From G965222505 sp965222505 (GTDB lineage: Bacteria > Bacteroidota > Rhodothermia > Rhodothermales > DATKEJ01): a stretch of 64,000 nt of DNA. The notes under the pieces are model-generated. The model had not been told where the DNA came from. It did no database searches and saw nothing but the letters and a program-made list of their open reading frames with translations. The stretch spans positions 1,798,001-1,862,000 of the forward strand of contig OZ244956.1 in assembly GCA_965222505.1 (NCBI GenBank), read 5' to 3'. The translations under genes were made by a program, and so were the position numbers. Below are positions 57,592 to 64,000 of this stretch, piece after piece; position 1 is the stretch's first letter; each line of letters starts with the position of its first letter.

Positions 57592-59520
57592 CTACGGCTC
57601 CAACCGAATCTCCTGTTCCAACAATCCACCCCGTGTGGACAGTACCTTAACCTTCCCTTCCACAGCCTCGCCGCCGTACACACGCACCTGGAATGATGCC
57701 GAACCCGAGGCTCCGGCATCCGTGTACCCGGCATAGATGGTCTTGTCATAGGTGGCCGGTTCTATGATTTTGATGGTGGGGTTGCGGCCTTCGGTGAGGT
57801 CCTTGTCGAAGTCGAGTTGGACGCGGTCTTCCTGAACAATCTTGACCAACTGGGCTTGTTTGAGGGCCGTGGGCAAGTGGCCGATGTTGGTCCAGCTCAC
57901 GTCGATGGTGTAGGTGGTGCTGTCGGCATTGGCAGAGACGCCTCGTATGTTTACTTCATCGAGCCGAAGTTGGGGCAGATGCAGCGCAAGTTGGAGGTTG
58001 AACAGCGCCTGTTTTTTGGCCCAGGCTTCGAGTTGATGCGGCGGGCCATTCTGGGCAAAAAACTTCGGGTGAAACCCGCCGATTTCAACGGTCCCCTTCT
58101 GGGGGTGCGCAATCTCAGTCCATTCACGAAAGCCGTTGCCGCCATTTTCCTGGTCGTCCCAGGTCAGGCCATCGACATCATCCAGGAGGCCATCGTTGTT
58201 GTAATCGGCCATGCGGCCGCCATTCCAGAGTTCATCCCCGTACCAGATGGCACCGTAGTAGAAGTACCCGAAATCCGGCCCGTGCCCGAACAACGGGTTC
58301 GTGCGGGAGGGATCACCCGTAACCGAATTGGTGGGATAGCGGGTCATGTAGGTATTGTATACATCACCCGCCCAATCGTATTGGGTGATGCTGGTGCCGA
58401 GGCTGTCGAAATACGTGTAGTAGGCCAGATCTTCCGGATACATGCGCTCGGCACTGCGGGAGGTCGAGGGTGGGCGCAGGTGCATCGGTACGCGGGTGTC
58501 CATGGAGTTGACCACGCCGATGTTCGGGTGCGTAAGGACCCACAGGATCACGGCACGGGTTTCGTTTTCACTCAGCGGATAGGCCCCGGCTCCGAACTGG
58601 GTATAGCCCCGCTTGGTGAGGTCGCCACCGGTATCGGGCCGCCAGTTTTCAGGGTAGTTTCGGTGCAAGTCCAGCCCACCGATGCCGTCTTCATTGAACT
58701 TGCCGTCACCGTCATTGTCGATCCCCTCACTCACGATGCGCCAATCGCCGTGGCCTTCCGGCACCCGTTTCATGAGCCGGCCCGTGGGATCGCGTGGGTC
58801 CAGGATGGCATTGCCCTTGTCTTCTTCCTCCGGGCCGACCTTCCAGCGGAGGGTATACATCACCCCATCGCCGTCGAGGTCTTCTTCCGGGTCTTCATCC
58901 AGGAGGCCATCCCGGTCACTATCGTGCGGCCGGACGGTACTGCGGTTTCGCTGTGCCGAGTGCAGGTACATTCCCGATCCATCCGGATTGTTCTGGGGCC
59001 GGAGGTAGATCGCTTTAGTGTCCAACAACTTGGTAATCTCGGCATCCTGACCATATTGCGTGAGCAGGTGTTGAATCAACCACAAAACGGATTCGCTGCT
59101 CGTGATTTCCCCGCTGTGCCGGCCGCCCTCAAAAAAGGCAGCGGGTTTATCCAGGTCTTTGCCGGTTTCCTTGTTGGTCAGCGTGACTTGCAGGATCGGG
59201 CGGCCTTCAAAACTTTTGCCCACTTCATACAAATCGACGAGGTTGGAATAGGCCTCCGCCCAGCGTTCCAACCAGGTGTACATGACCTGGGCCGTGTGGT
59301 AGGTGTCGAAGGTTAACGTATCCGCCGCCTCATATTCCACTTCCGGGTGTTGATGCCGTTTGAAAAAACTGGGGCCGTGGCGTTCCCCACGGACGGTATA
59401 CCAGAGGGAATCCGATGCTGAAGTACCGGTATCCTGATTCAGATACGCGCTGTACTGTTGGGCGGAACAGGGAAGGGCGACGCAAAGGAGAAGTAGGCCG
59501 CTGAGCAAAGAGGAAGGCAT
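57592..59520 (-). CDS. Secreted M14 zinc carboxypeptidase
   Basis: A 642-aa protein from the ATG at 59520, giving signal peptide PSSLLSGLLLLCVALPCSA; the longer frame from 59655 runs over the tRNA gene and is not used. The M14 domain has the zinc pair in FFEGGRHSGEITSSESV, the substrate-binding NR in GLDLHRNYPENWRPD, and the catalytic Glu in GTVEIGGFHPKFF. Calcium-binding-like acidic insertions (DSDRDGLLDEDPEEDLDGDG) are present. The C-terminal 130 residues are Ig-like. It should remove C-terminal residues from peptides outside the cytoplasm. The convergent gap to the sulfatase (57486-57591) holds no gene. Confidence 0.9.
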   Translation of the reverse strand: MPSSLLSGLLLLCVALPCSAQQYSAYLNQDTGTSASDSLWYTVRGERHGPSFFKRHQHPEVEYEAADTLTFDTYHTAQVMYTWLERWAEAYSNLVDLYEVGKSFEGRPILQVTLTNKETGKDLDKPAAFFEGGRHSGEITSSESVLWLIQHLLTQYGQDAEITKLLDTKAIYLRPQNNPDGSGMYLHSAQRNRSTVRPHDSDRDGLLDEDPEEDLDGDGVMYTLRWKVGPEEEDKGNAILDPRDPTGRLMKRVPEGHGDWRIVSEGIDNDGDGKFNEDGIGGLDLHRNYPENWRPDTGGDLTKRGYTQFGAGAYPLSENETRAVILWVLTHPNIGVVNSMDTRVPMHLRPPSTSRSAERMYPEDLAYYTYFDSLGTSITQYDWAGDVYNTYMTRYPTNSVTGDPSRTNPLFGHGPDFGYFYYGAIWYGDELWNGGRMADYNNDGLLDDVDGLTWDDQENGGNGFREWTEIAHPQKGTVEIGGFHPKFFAQNGPPHQLEAWAKKQALFNLQLALHLPQLRLDEVNIRGVSANADSTTYTIDVSWTNIGHLPTALKQAQLVKIVQEDRVQLDFDKDLTEGRNPTIKIIEPATYDKTIYAGYTDAGASGSASFQVRVYGGEAVEGKVKVLSTRGGLLEQEIRLEP

Positions 59521-59582
59521 GGTGTCTCTGGTGATGGAGGGGTGGTGTGAGACACCAATATAATGGTCGATTGTCAATTGTG

Positions 59583-59669
59583 CGGAGAGGGAGGGATTCG
59601 AACCCTCGATACCCCGAAAGGTATACCGGTTTTCGAGACCGGCGCATTCAACCACTCTGCCACCTCTCC
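59583..59669 (-). tRNA. tRNA-Ser (anticodon CGA)
   Basis: An 87-nt cloverleaf read on the minus strand. The acceptor GGAGAGG pairs with CCTCTCC and the discriminator is G. The anticodon stem CCGGT/ACCGG encloses CTCGAAA, giving anticodon CGA for UCG. A long variable arm (TATACC TTTC GGGTAT-type) identifies the serine class. The T-loop is GGTTCGAATCC. The 3' CCA is not encoded. Confidence 0.95.
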
Positions 59670-59849
59670 GTTAAGGGGCCTTGTGCTTGGGGCACGGAAG
59701 ATACGGACCCATCAAGGATGCTACAAATCCGGAAACCCGTAAAATGTGTGAAAGGTTTTCCGCAGGTGTTGCAAGGTGTATCGAATGGGGAGGTGGTAAG
59801 TCACCTTACGTCAGCGCACGTATCCCACACCATAATTTGCGAGGTCACG

Positions 59850-60005
59850 ATGGAACAAAGGCAGTTCCTTTCGCTCGTTGCCGGCACCGTGTTGGTCTGC
59901 ATGATCACCGTGTTCGGCCTCCATACCCTCCACCTGCAACAAACCCAAACCGACGGCCAACCGTTACCGAATGAGGCGCTTTACCTCGTCGAGTCGGTAC
60001 AATAA
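59850..60005 (+). CDS. Small single-helix membrane protein, 51 aa
   Basis: ATG at 59850 preceded by GAGG five bases upstream. The protein has one hydrophobic segment, FLSLVAGTVLVCMITVFGL, after the start MEQRQ, and a short polar tail HTLHLQQTQTDGQPLPNEAL. It is the most likely gene in the stretch between the tRNA and pcrB; the longer frame opening at 59547 crosses the tRNA. No family recognised. The good ribosome binding site supports a true gene. Confidence 0.5.
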   Translation: MEQRQFLSLVAGTVLVCMITVFGLHTLHLQQTQTDGQPLPNEALYLVESVQ

Positions 60006-60013
60006 ACACGGCC

Positions 60014-60790
60014 TTATTTCCTACTGAGCGACTGCGGCACCACCGTGTGTGCGGCAGCGGCCAATTCGGCGATGTACCCGCCATCCCGGCGCTGCTCAAT
60101 GGCATTGCCGACGATGATGAAGCCTGCGCCGGCCGCAACCCGGCGGGCCACGGCTTCAGGGTCACGCAGCCCTCCGCCAACGACCAATGGAACGGTACAG
60201 GTTTCGGTGATGGCATACACCATGGCCTCAGGCACCGGTTGCTCGGCCCCCGAGCCGGCATCGGTGTAGAGGAGTTTCATGCCCATCATTTCGGCGGCCA
60301 GGGCTGTGGCGGCAGCAATATCCGGTTTGTGCCGGGGCAAAGGTGCAGTGTTGCTCATGTAGTGGGCCGTCGTGGTCCGGCCTGCTTCTACCAGCATATA
60401 GCCGGTGGAAATGGCCTCCAGTCCCATCTTGTGCAGCAATGGCGCCGCCACTACATGCCGCCCGAAAAGGTAGTCCGGGTTTCGTCCGCTAATCAGCGAA
60501 AGGTACAGGATGGCGTCCAGGTGCGGTGAGATTTGATTCAAAGCCCCCGGAAAGCCGATCACCGGCAAATCCGTAGCAGTCTTGAGGGCCGTGATGTATG
60601 CTTCCAGTTCCGTGGCATGCAGCAAGGTACCCCCCACGAAAAAGGCATCCACCTCGGCCCGGAGGCACCGCTCGGCAAAGCGCGGCACCTCGGCCACGTC
60701 GAGCTTGTCGGGGTCGATGAGTACGATGAAGCCTGCCCCCTTGCGGGTGCGTACTTCATTGAGTTGTGCATAAACAGAAGATTGGGTCAC
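60014..60790 (-). CDS. pcrB: PcrB-family prenylglyceryl phosphate synthase
   Basis: A 258-aa TIM-barrel enzyme that attaches a polyprenyl group to glycerol 1-phosphate, giving an ether lipid precursor. Diagnostic blocks are GFIVLIDPDKLDVAEVP, DAFFVGGTLLHATELE, VIGFPGALNQISPHLDAIL, LEAISTGYMLVEAGR, LLYTDAGSGAEQPVP and PLVVGGGLRDPEAV. In Bacteroidota, members (group II geranylgeranyl- or heptaprenylglyceryl phosphate synthases) are common, although the final lipid is poorly known. It begins 16 bp after alaS on the same strand, so the two form an operon. Confidence 0.9.
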   Translation of the reverse strand: MTQSSVYAQLNEVRTRKGAGFIVLIDPDKLDVAEVPRFAERCLRAEVDAFFVGGTLLHATELEAYITALKTATDLPVIGFPGALNQISPHLDAILYLSLISGRNPDYLFGRHVVAAPLLHKMGLEAISTGYMLVEAGRTTTAHYMSNTAPLPRHKPDIAAATALAAEMMGMKLLYTDAGSGAEQPVPEAMVYAITETCTVPLVVGGGLRDPEAVARRVAAGAGFIIVGNAIEQRRDGGYIAELAAAAHTVVPQSLSRK

Positions 60791-60806
60791 GGTCGTTAAG
60801 TTACGA

Positions 60807-63503
60807 TTACCCCAAAAGGTTTGCCAATACCGCCGGCACTTCGGCCAGGGCGGTATCCAGATTTTCGGGTTGCCGCCCCCCAGCCGTGGCTAATGTAGGC
60901 CGCCCTCCACCACCGCCGCCAACCAGCCGGGCCAGTTGCCCGACCAGTTTGCCGGCCTGCACACCCTTGCCAATCACATCATCAGCCACAGCGGCGACTA
61001 GGTAGACCTTACCGGCGTCCACATCTGCTGAACCCAGTACACCAACCCCGCCGGCCCCCAACTTGGCCCGAAGGGTTTCACCCAAATTACGAAGCGTCGG
61101 CATGTCTGCGCCGTCGATACGTCCCGTTGCCAGACGGATGCCATCTACAGCCACGGCCTGCCCCACCAGTGCATCCAGCGAAGCCGCCAAAGCCTGCTCC
61201 TTGAGACGCGCCACTTCTTTTTCAGCACGCTTGACCTGCAAAATCAGGTCGGCCACTTCTTCTTCGACCGGGCGCTCCAACCCACGGAACTGCCCCCGTA
61301 CCCCATCCAGGGCCGTCAGTTCATGCTGCATGAAGTCCACCGCCCGTTCGCCCACCACGGCTTCCACGCGGCGAATCCCACTGGCAATAGAGCCTTCCGA
61401 TGTAAACCGGAATAGCCCGATTTCCCCACTTGCACCGACGTGCGTGCCGCCACAGAGTTCAACGGAATCCCCAAACGTGACGACCCGCACCCGATCCCCA
61501 TACTTTTCCCCAAAGAGCATCATGGCCCCAAGCGCCGTCGCTTCGTCGATGGGCACCTCGGTCCGGATATTGGCCGGGTCGTTGTTCTGGATGTAGCCAT
61601 TGATCCGGCGTTCGATCTCCCGGAGTTCATCCGGCGAGACTTTTTCAAAATGACTAAAGTCAAACCGGAGCCGGTCGGGCGCAACCAGGGAACCTTTCTG
61701 GGTCACGTGGGCACCGAGCAGATTCCGCAAGGCCCGGTGCAACAAATGCGTGGCCGTGTGATGTTTTTTGATGTTCAACCGCCGGTCGGCATCCACCACG
61801 GCCTCAACGGGTGTATCTAGCGCTGTCGGAAGCCGGTCCACCGTGTGGTAAAACACGCCGCCCTGCTTCTGGGTATCCAGCACTTGCAATTCTCCCTCAG
61901 CAATGCGCAACACACCCGTATCTCCAACTTGCCCACCGCTTTCGGCATAAAACGGCGTGCGGTCCAGCACCACCCGATAGGTGGTTTGTGCATCCCGTTC
62001 CACCGGCTGGGCCTGCACAATCCGAGCATCCGTAATATGTGTGGTTTCATAGCCCTCGAAAACCGTGGGGGCCAGTTCGGGATGCGCTTCCTCGCCAGAG
62101 GTCACCACCTGCACTGATTTGAAGGCCGAAGCGGCACGGGCGCGGTCCCGCTGCTCCTGCATCAGTTTGGCGTAGGCTTTCATGTCCACGGTCAGGCCCT
62201 CTTCCCGTGCCATGAGTTGCGTCAGGTCTATGGGGAAGCCGTAGGTGTCGTGCAACTGAAACGCTGCATCGCCTGGGAATACGCCCCCTTCAGCCTGTGC
62301 ACTGAATTCCTCGAAGTGGGCAATGCCGGTCGCGAGGGTGCGCAAAAAGCCTTCTTCTTCAGCCTTGACCACCTTTATGATGAGGTCATGGTGAAATTCC
62401 AGTTCAGGAAAAGAACCGGCCATTTTCTCTTTGAGCGGAGCCACCAGCCGGTACATGAACGGCGTGCGGAAACCAAGCGTCTGGTATCCGTACCGCACGG
62501 CCCGCCGAAGAATACGCCGGATGACGTAGCCGCGCCCCTCATTGCCGGGAATGACCCCGTCGGCAATGGCAAAGGCCACGGCCCGAATGTGGTCCGCGAT
62601 GACGCGCATGGCGATGCGAATCTTTTCGCGCTCGGTGTCCGAAACGCCACGGATGTCATCGTAGCCGTGGACGCCCTCTCGTTCGGTCAGATCGGCAAGG
62701 GTGGCGAAGAGGCCAGAAAAGAGATCCGTGTCATAGTTGGAGGTCTTCCCCTGCAGGACAGCCACAACGCGCTCCAGGCCCATGCCGGTATCGACATGTT
62801 TGTCCTTGAGCGGCTCCAGGTGATGATCGCCGAGGGCGTTGTACTGGATGAACACGAGGTTCCAGATCTCCATCACCCTGGGGTCGTCCTTATTGACGAG
62901 CGTATGCCCCGGCACCGCCGCACGTTCCTCATCCGTGCGCAGGTCGACGTGGACCTCCGAGCAGGGGCCGCAGGGACCGGTATCCCCCATCATCCAGAAA
63001 TTGTCTTTGGTGCTGCAATACAGGATATGGTTCGGGTTGATGGACGTTTCCGAGGCCCAGAGGTTGGCAGCTTCGGTATCGGGATCGAGGCCGAGTTTGG
63101 CATCCCCTTCGTGAACGGTGGCATAGAGCCGGTCCGGTTCCAGTCCCCATTGATCAACGAGCAGTTCCCAGGCCCAGTGGATGGCTTCGCGCTTGAAGTA
63201 GTCGCCAAAGCTCCAATTTCCGAGCATCTCGAAGAGGGTGTGGTGGGAGGTATCGAGGCCCACCTCGTCGAGGTCGTTGTGCTTGCCGGAGACCCGCAGA
63301 CACTTCTGGGTATCAGCCACGCGGCGGTAGGGCCGGGTACCCGTGCCGAGGAACACGTCTTTAAACTGGTTCATACCCGCATTGATGAACAACAACGTGG
63401 GATCGTCATGCGGGACCAACGATGAACTGGGCACAATCTCGTGCGCCTTGTCCTTAAAAAATTGCAGAAACTCGTTCCGAATCTGCTCAGGGGATTTCGA
63501 CAT
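60807..63503 (-). CDS. alaS: Alanyl-tRNA synthetase
   Basis: An 898-aa class II aminoacyl-tRNA synthetase charging tRNA-Ala. The N-terminal catalytic domain starts EQIRNEFLQFFKDKAHEIV and carries FINAGMNQFKDVFLG and the RRILRRAVRYG stretch. The editing domain has HTATHLLHRALR (near residue 580) and ELCGGTHVGASGE (near 682) with its zinc-binding Cys/His. The C-terminal DHHA1-type region ends LVGGGGGGRPTLATAGG. Length is normal and all motifs are intact. It heads the alaS-pcrB operon. Confidence 0.97.
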   Translation of the reverse strand: MSKSPEQIRNEFLQFFKDKAHEIVPSSSLVPHDDPTLLFINAGMNQFKDVFLGTGTRPYRRVADTQKCLRVSGKHNDLDEVGLDTSHHTLFEMLGNWSFGDYFKREAIHWAWELLVDQWGLEPDRLYATVHEGDAKLGLDPDTEAANLWASETSINPNHILYCSTKDNFWMMGDTGPCGPCSEVHVDLRTDEERAAVPGHTLVNKDDPRVMEIWNLVFIQYNALGDHHLEPLKDKHVDTGMGLERVVAVLQGKTSNYDTDLFSGLFATLADLTEREGVHGYDDIRGVSDTEREKIRIAMRVIADHIRAVAFAIADGVIPGNEGRGYVIRRILRRAVRYGYQTLGFRTPFMYRLVAPLKEKMAGSFPELEFHHDLIIKVVKAEEEGFLRTLATGIAHFEEFSAQAEGGVFPGDAAFQLHDTYGFPIDLTQLMAREEGLTVDMKAYAKLMQEQRDRARAASAFKSVQVVTSGEEAHPELAPTVFEGYETTHITDARIVQAQPVERDAQTTYRVVLDRTPFYAESGGQVGDTGVLRIAEGELQVLDTQKQGGVFYHTVDRLPTALDTPVEAVVDADRRLNIKKHHTATHLLHRALRNLLGAHVTQKGSLVAPDRLRFDFSHFEKVSPDELREIERRINGYIQNNDPANIRTEVPIDEATALGAMMLFGEKYGDRVRVVTFGDSVELCGGTHVGASGEIGLFRFTSEGSIASGIRRVEAVVGERAVDFMQHELTALDGVRGQFRGLERPVEEEVADLILQVKRAEKEVARLKEQALAASLDALVGQAVAVDGIRLATGRIDGADMPTLRNLGETLRAKLGAGGVGVLGSADVDAGKVYLVAAVADDVIGKGVQAGKLVGQLARLVGGGGGGRPTLATAGGRQPENLDTALAEVPAVLANLLG

Positions 63504-63508
63504 GGGTC

Positions 63509-63635
63509 CGTGTTGCGTGTTGCGTGTTGCGTGAATTCAGTCGTAGATGCTGTACTGGGCCGAAGACCTTGTACTTATCCGAACCGAGTATTCGGGTGGC
63601 ATGATTGGGACATAGATCACGCAACACGCAACACG
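63509..63635. repeat. Dispersed repeat with CGTGTTG ends, copy 2
   Basis: Left arm: three tandem CGTGTTG units plus CGTG, then AATTCAGTC. Right arm: CACGCAA twice plus CACG, the inverted form. The middle segment ATCCGAACCGAGTATTCGG resembles copy 1 at 43601-43711. It occupies most of the front half of the gap 63504-63832; the rest shows no gene. Confidence 0.6.
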
Positions 63636-63832
63636 TGCAAGATTAATAATGCGATTGTTATGTGGCGTGTATAACACCATTTCAAACTACGCTGTGCCCC
63701 ATTTACTCGCCGTGTAATCTTTCTGAATTGCACATCCGGGAAAAAATCTTGGCAGGGTGTAACCTGAATGCATAAACCTCCGTCTACTTCTCTTGTCACC
63801 ACTCCCGTATTGTTGAACGATAGAGAACGACC

Positions 63833-64000
63833 ATGTATACCGCCAGAACCCGCACCATACTGCTCTGCGCTTTTGCCTTCGTCACTTCCCTCGTCATCTG
63901 GCGTGCCGCATCGGGCGGTTCAGACAACCCTGCGGAACTTCAGTCGATTGGCGAGAAAGATGAAGTCATCGTTGAGCACATTCACGAACACCGCGCCCGT
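63833..64000 (+). CDS. Start of an exported hypothetical protein (runs off the right edge)
   Basis: ATG at 63833 opens a frame that reaches the window end (56 codons). The start MYTARTRTILLCAFAFVTSL then VIWRAASGG looks like a signal peptide or membrane anchor. The following residues (DEVIVEHIHEHRAR) are polar, with several His. Too little is visible to name it. GAGAACGACC just before the ATG could serve as a weak ribosome binding site. Confidence 0.6.
   Translation, partial: MYTARTRTILLCAFAFVTSLVIWRAASGGSDNPAELQSIGEKDEVIVEHIHEHRAR

Noticed and set aside
57817..59316. 499-codon open frame on the plus strand
   Set aside because: Antisense shadow of the M14 carboxypeptidase, which has a signal peptide and complete zinc motifs.
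59521..59655. N-terminal extension of the carboxypeptidase frame
   Set aside because: It crosses the tRNA-Ser gene, and the internal ATG at 59520 gives a proper signal peptide.
62217..63425. 402-codon open frame on the plus strand
   Set aside because: Antisense shadow of alaS.

Overview
The window looks like chromosomal DNA from a member of the Rhodothermota/Bacteroidota group. Evidence: secreted proteins with C-terminal type IX secretion (T9SS type A) sorting domains, outer-membrane biogenesis (lpxH, TolC-like protein), two large periplasmic beta-propeller histidine kinases of the kind common in this phylum, bacterial PcrB, an MEP-pathway ispE, moderately high G+C and few strong Shine-Dalgarno sites. 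The lineage call is inference from gene content.

Positions 1-24451 (all minus strand) hold what appears to be one large RiPP (ribosomally made, modified peptide) gene cluster of the NHLP/NHLM type. Read in the direction of transcription: a sigma-54 activator (23303-24451); four GG-leader precursors (22153-23101); a terminator; an unrecognised 341-aa protein (21049-22074); two NHLP-leader precursors (20090-20834); a LanM-type synthetase (16777-19998); a JmjC-type oxygenase; a 58-aa two-helix membrane protein; an MDR-family reductase; a second LanM (11010-14159). A tightly spaced operon follows: TolC, HlyD, C39 peptidase-ABC transporter, second ABC transporter, periplasmic binding lipoprotein, HECTH-motif protein and a cytochrome P450 cut by the window edge. 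Both LanM enzymes keep the dehydratase residues but lack the cyclase zinc ligands, and the two main precursor cores contain no cysteine. The likely chemistry is therefore Ser/Thr dehydration, possibly followed by reduction to D-amino acids and oxidation, without lanthionine rings. Sequences with GG-N10-GC spacing, matching sigma-54 promoters, precede three transcription units. This is the most interesting system in the window.

Positions 24700-28000 hold a lone response regulator, a 1083-bp IS element with intact ends and a 4-bp target duplication, a very small T9SS cargo protein and a second response regulator. Positions 28000-41300 hold two paralogous propeller-kinase/response-regulator pairs, with lpxH, a class A penicillin-binding protein, a decayed sorbosone-dehydrogenase fragment, a T9SS protein and an unrecognised lipoprotein between or after them.

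Positions 41500-64000 are mostly housekeeping and secreted-protein genes: SGNH/TPR protein, sbcD, FG-GAP/ASPIC T9SS protein, thioredoxin-like protein, ispE, ferritin, a secreted nuclease, PhyH-type oxygenase, hotdog thioesterase, RpiB-type isomerase, sulfatase, M14 carboxypeptidase, tRNA-Ser(CGA), pcrB and alaS, plus the start of a secreted protein at the right edge. Two gene fragments, an IS-end remnant and a dispersed CGTGTTG-ended repeat lie in the gaps. Stretches not listed are short intergenic gaps where I see nothing.
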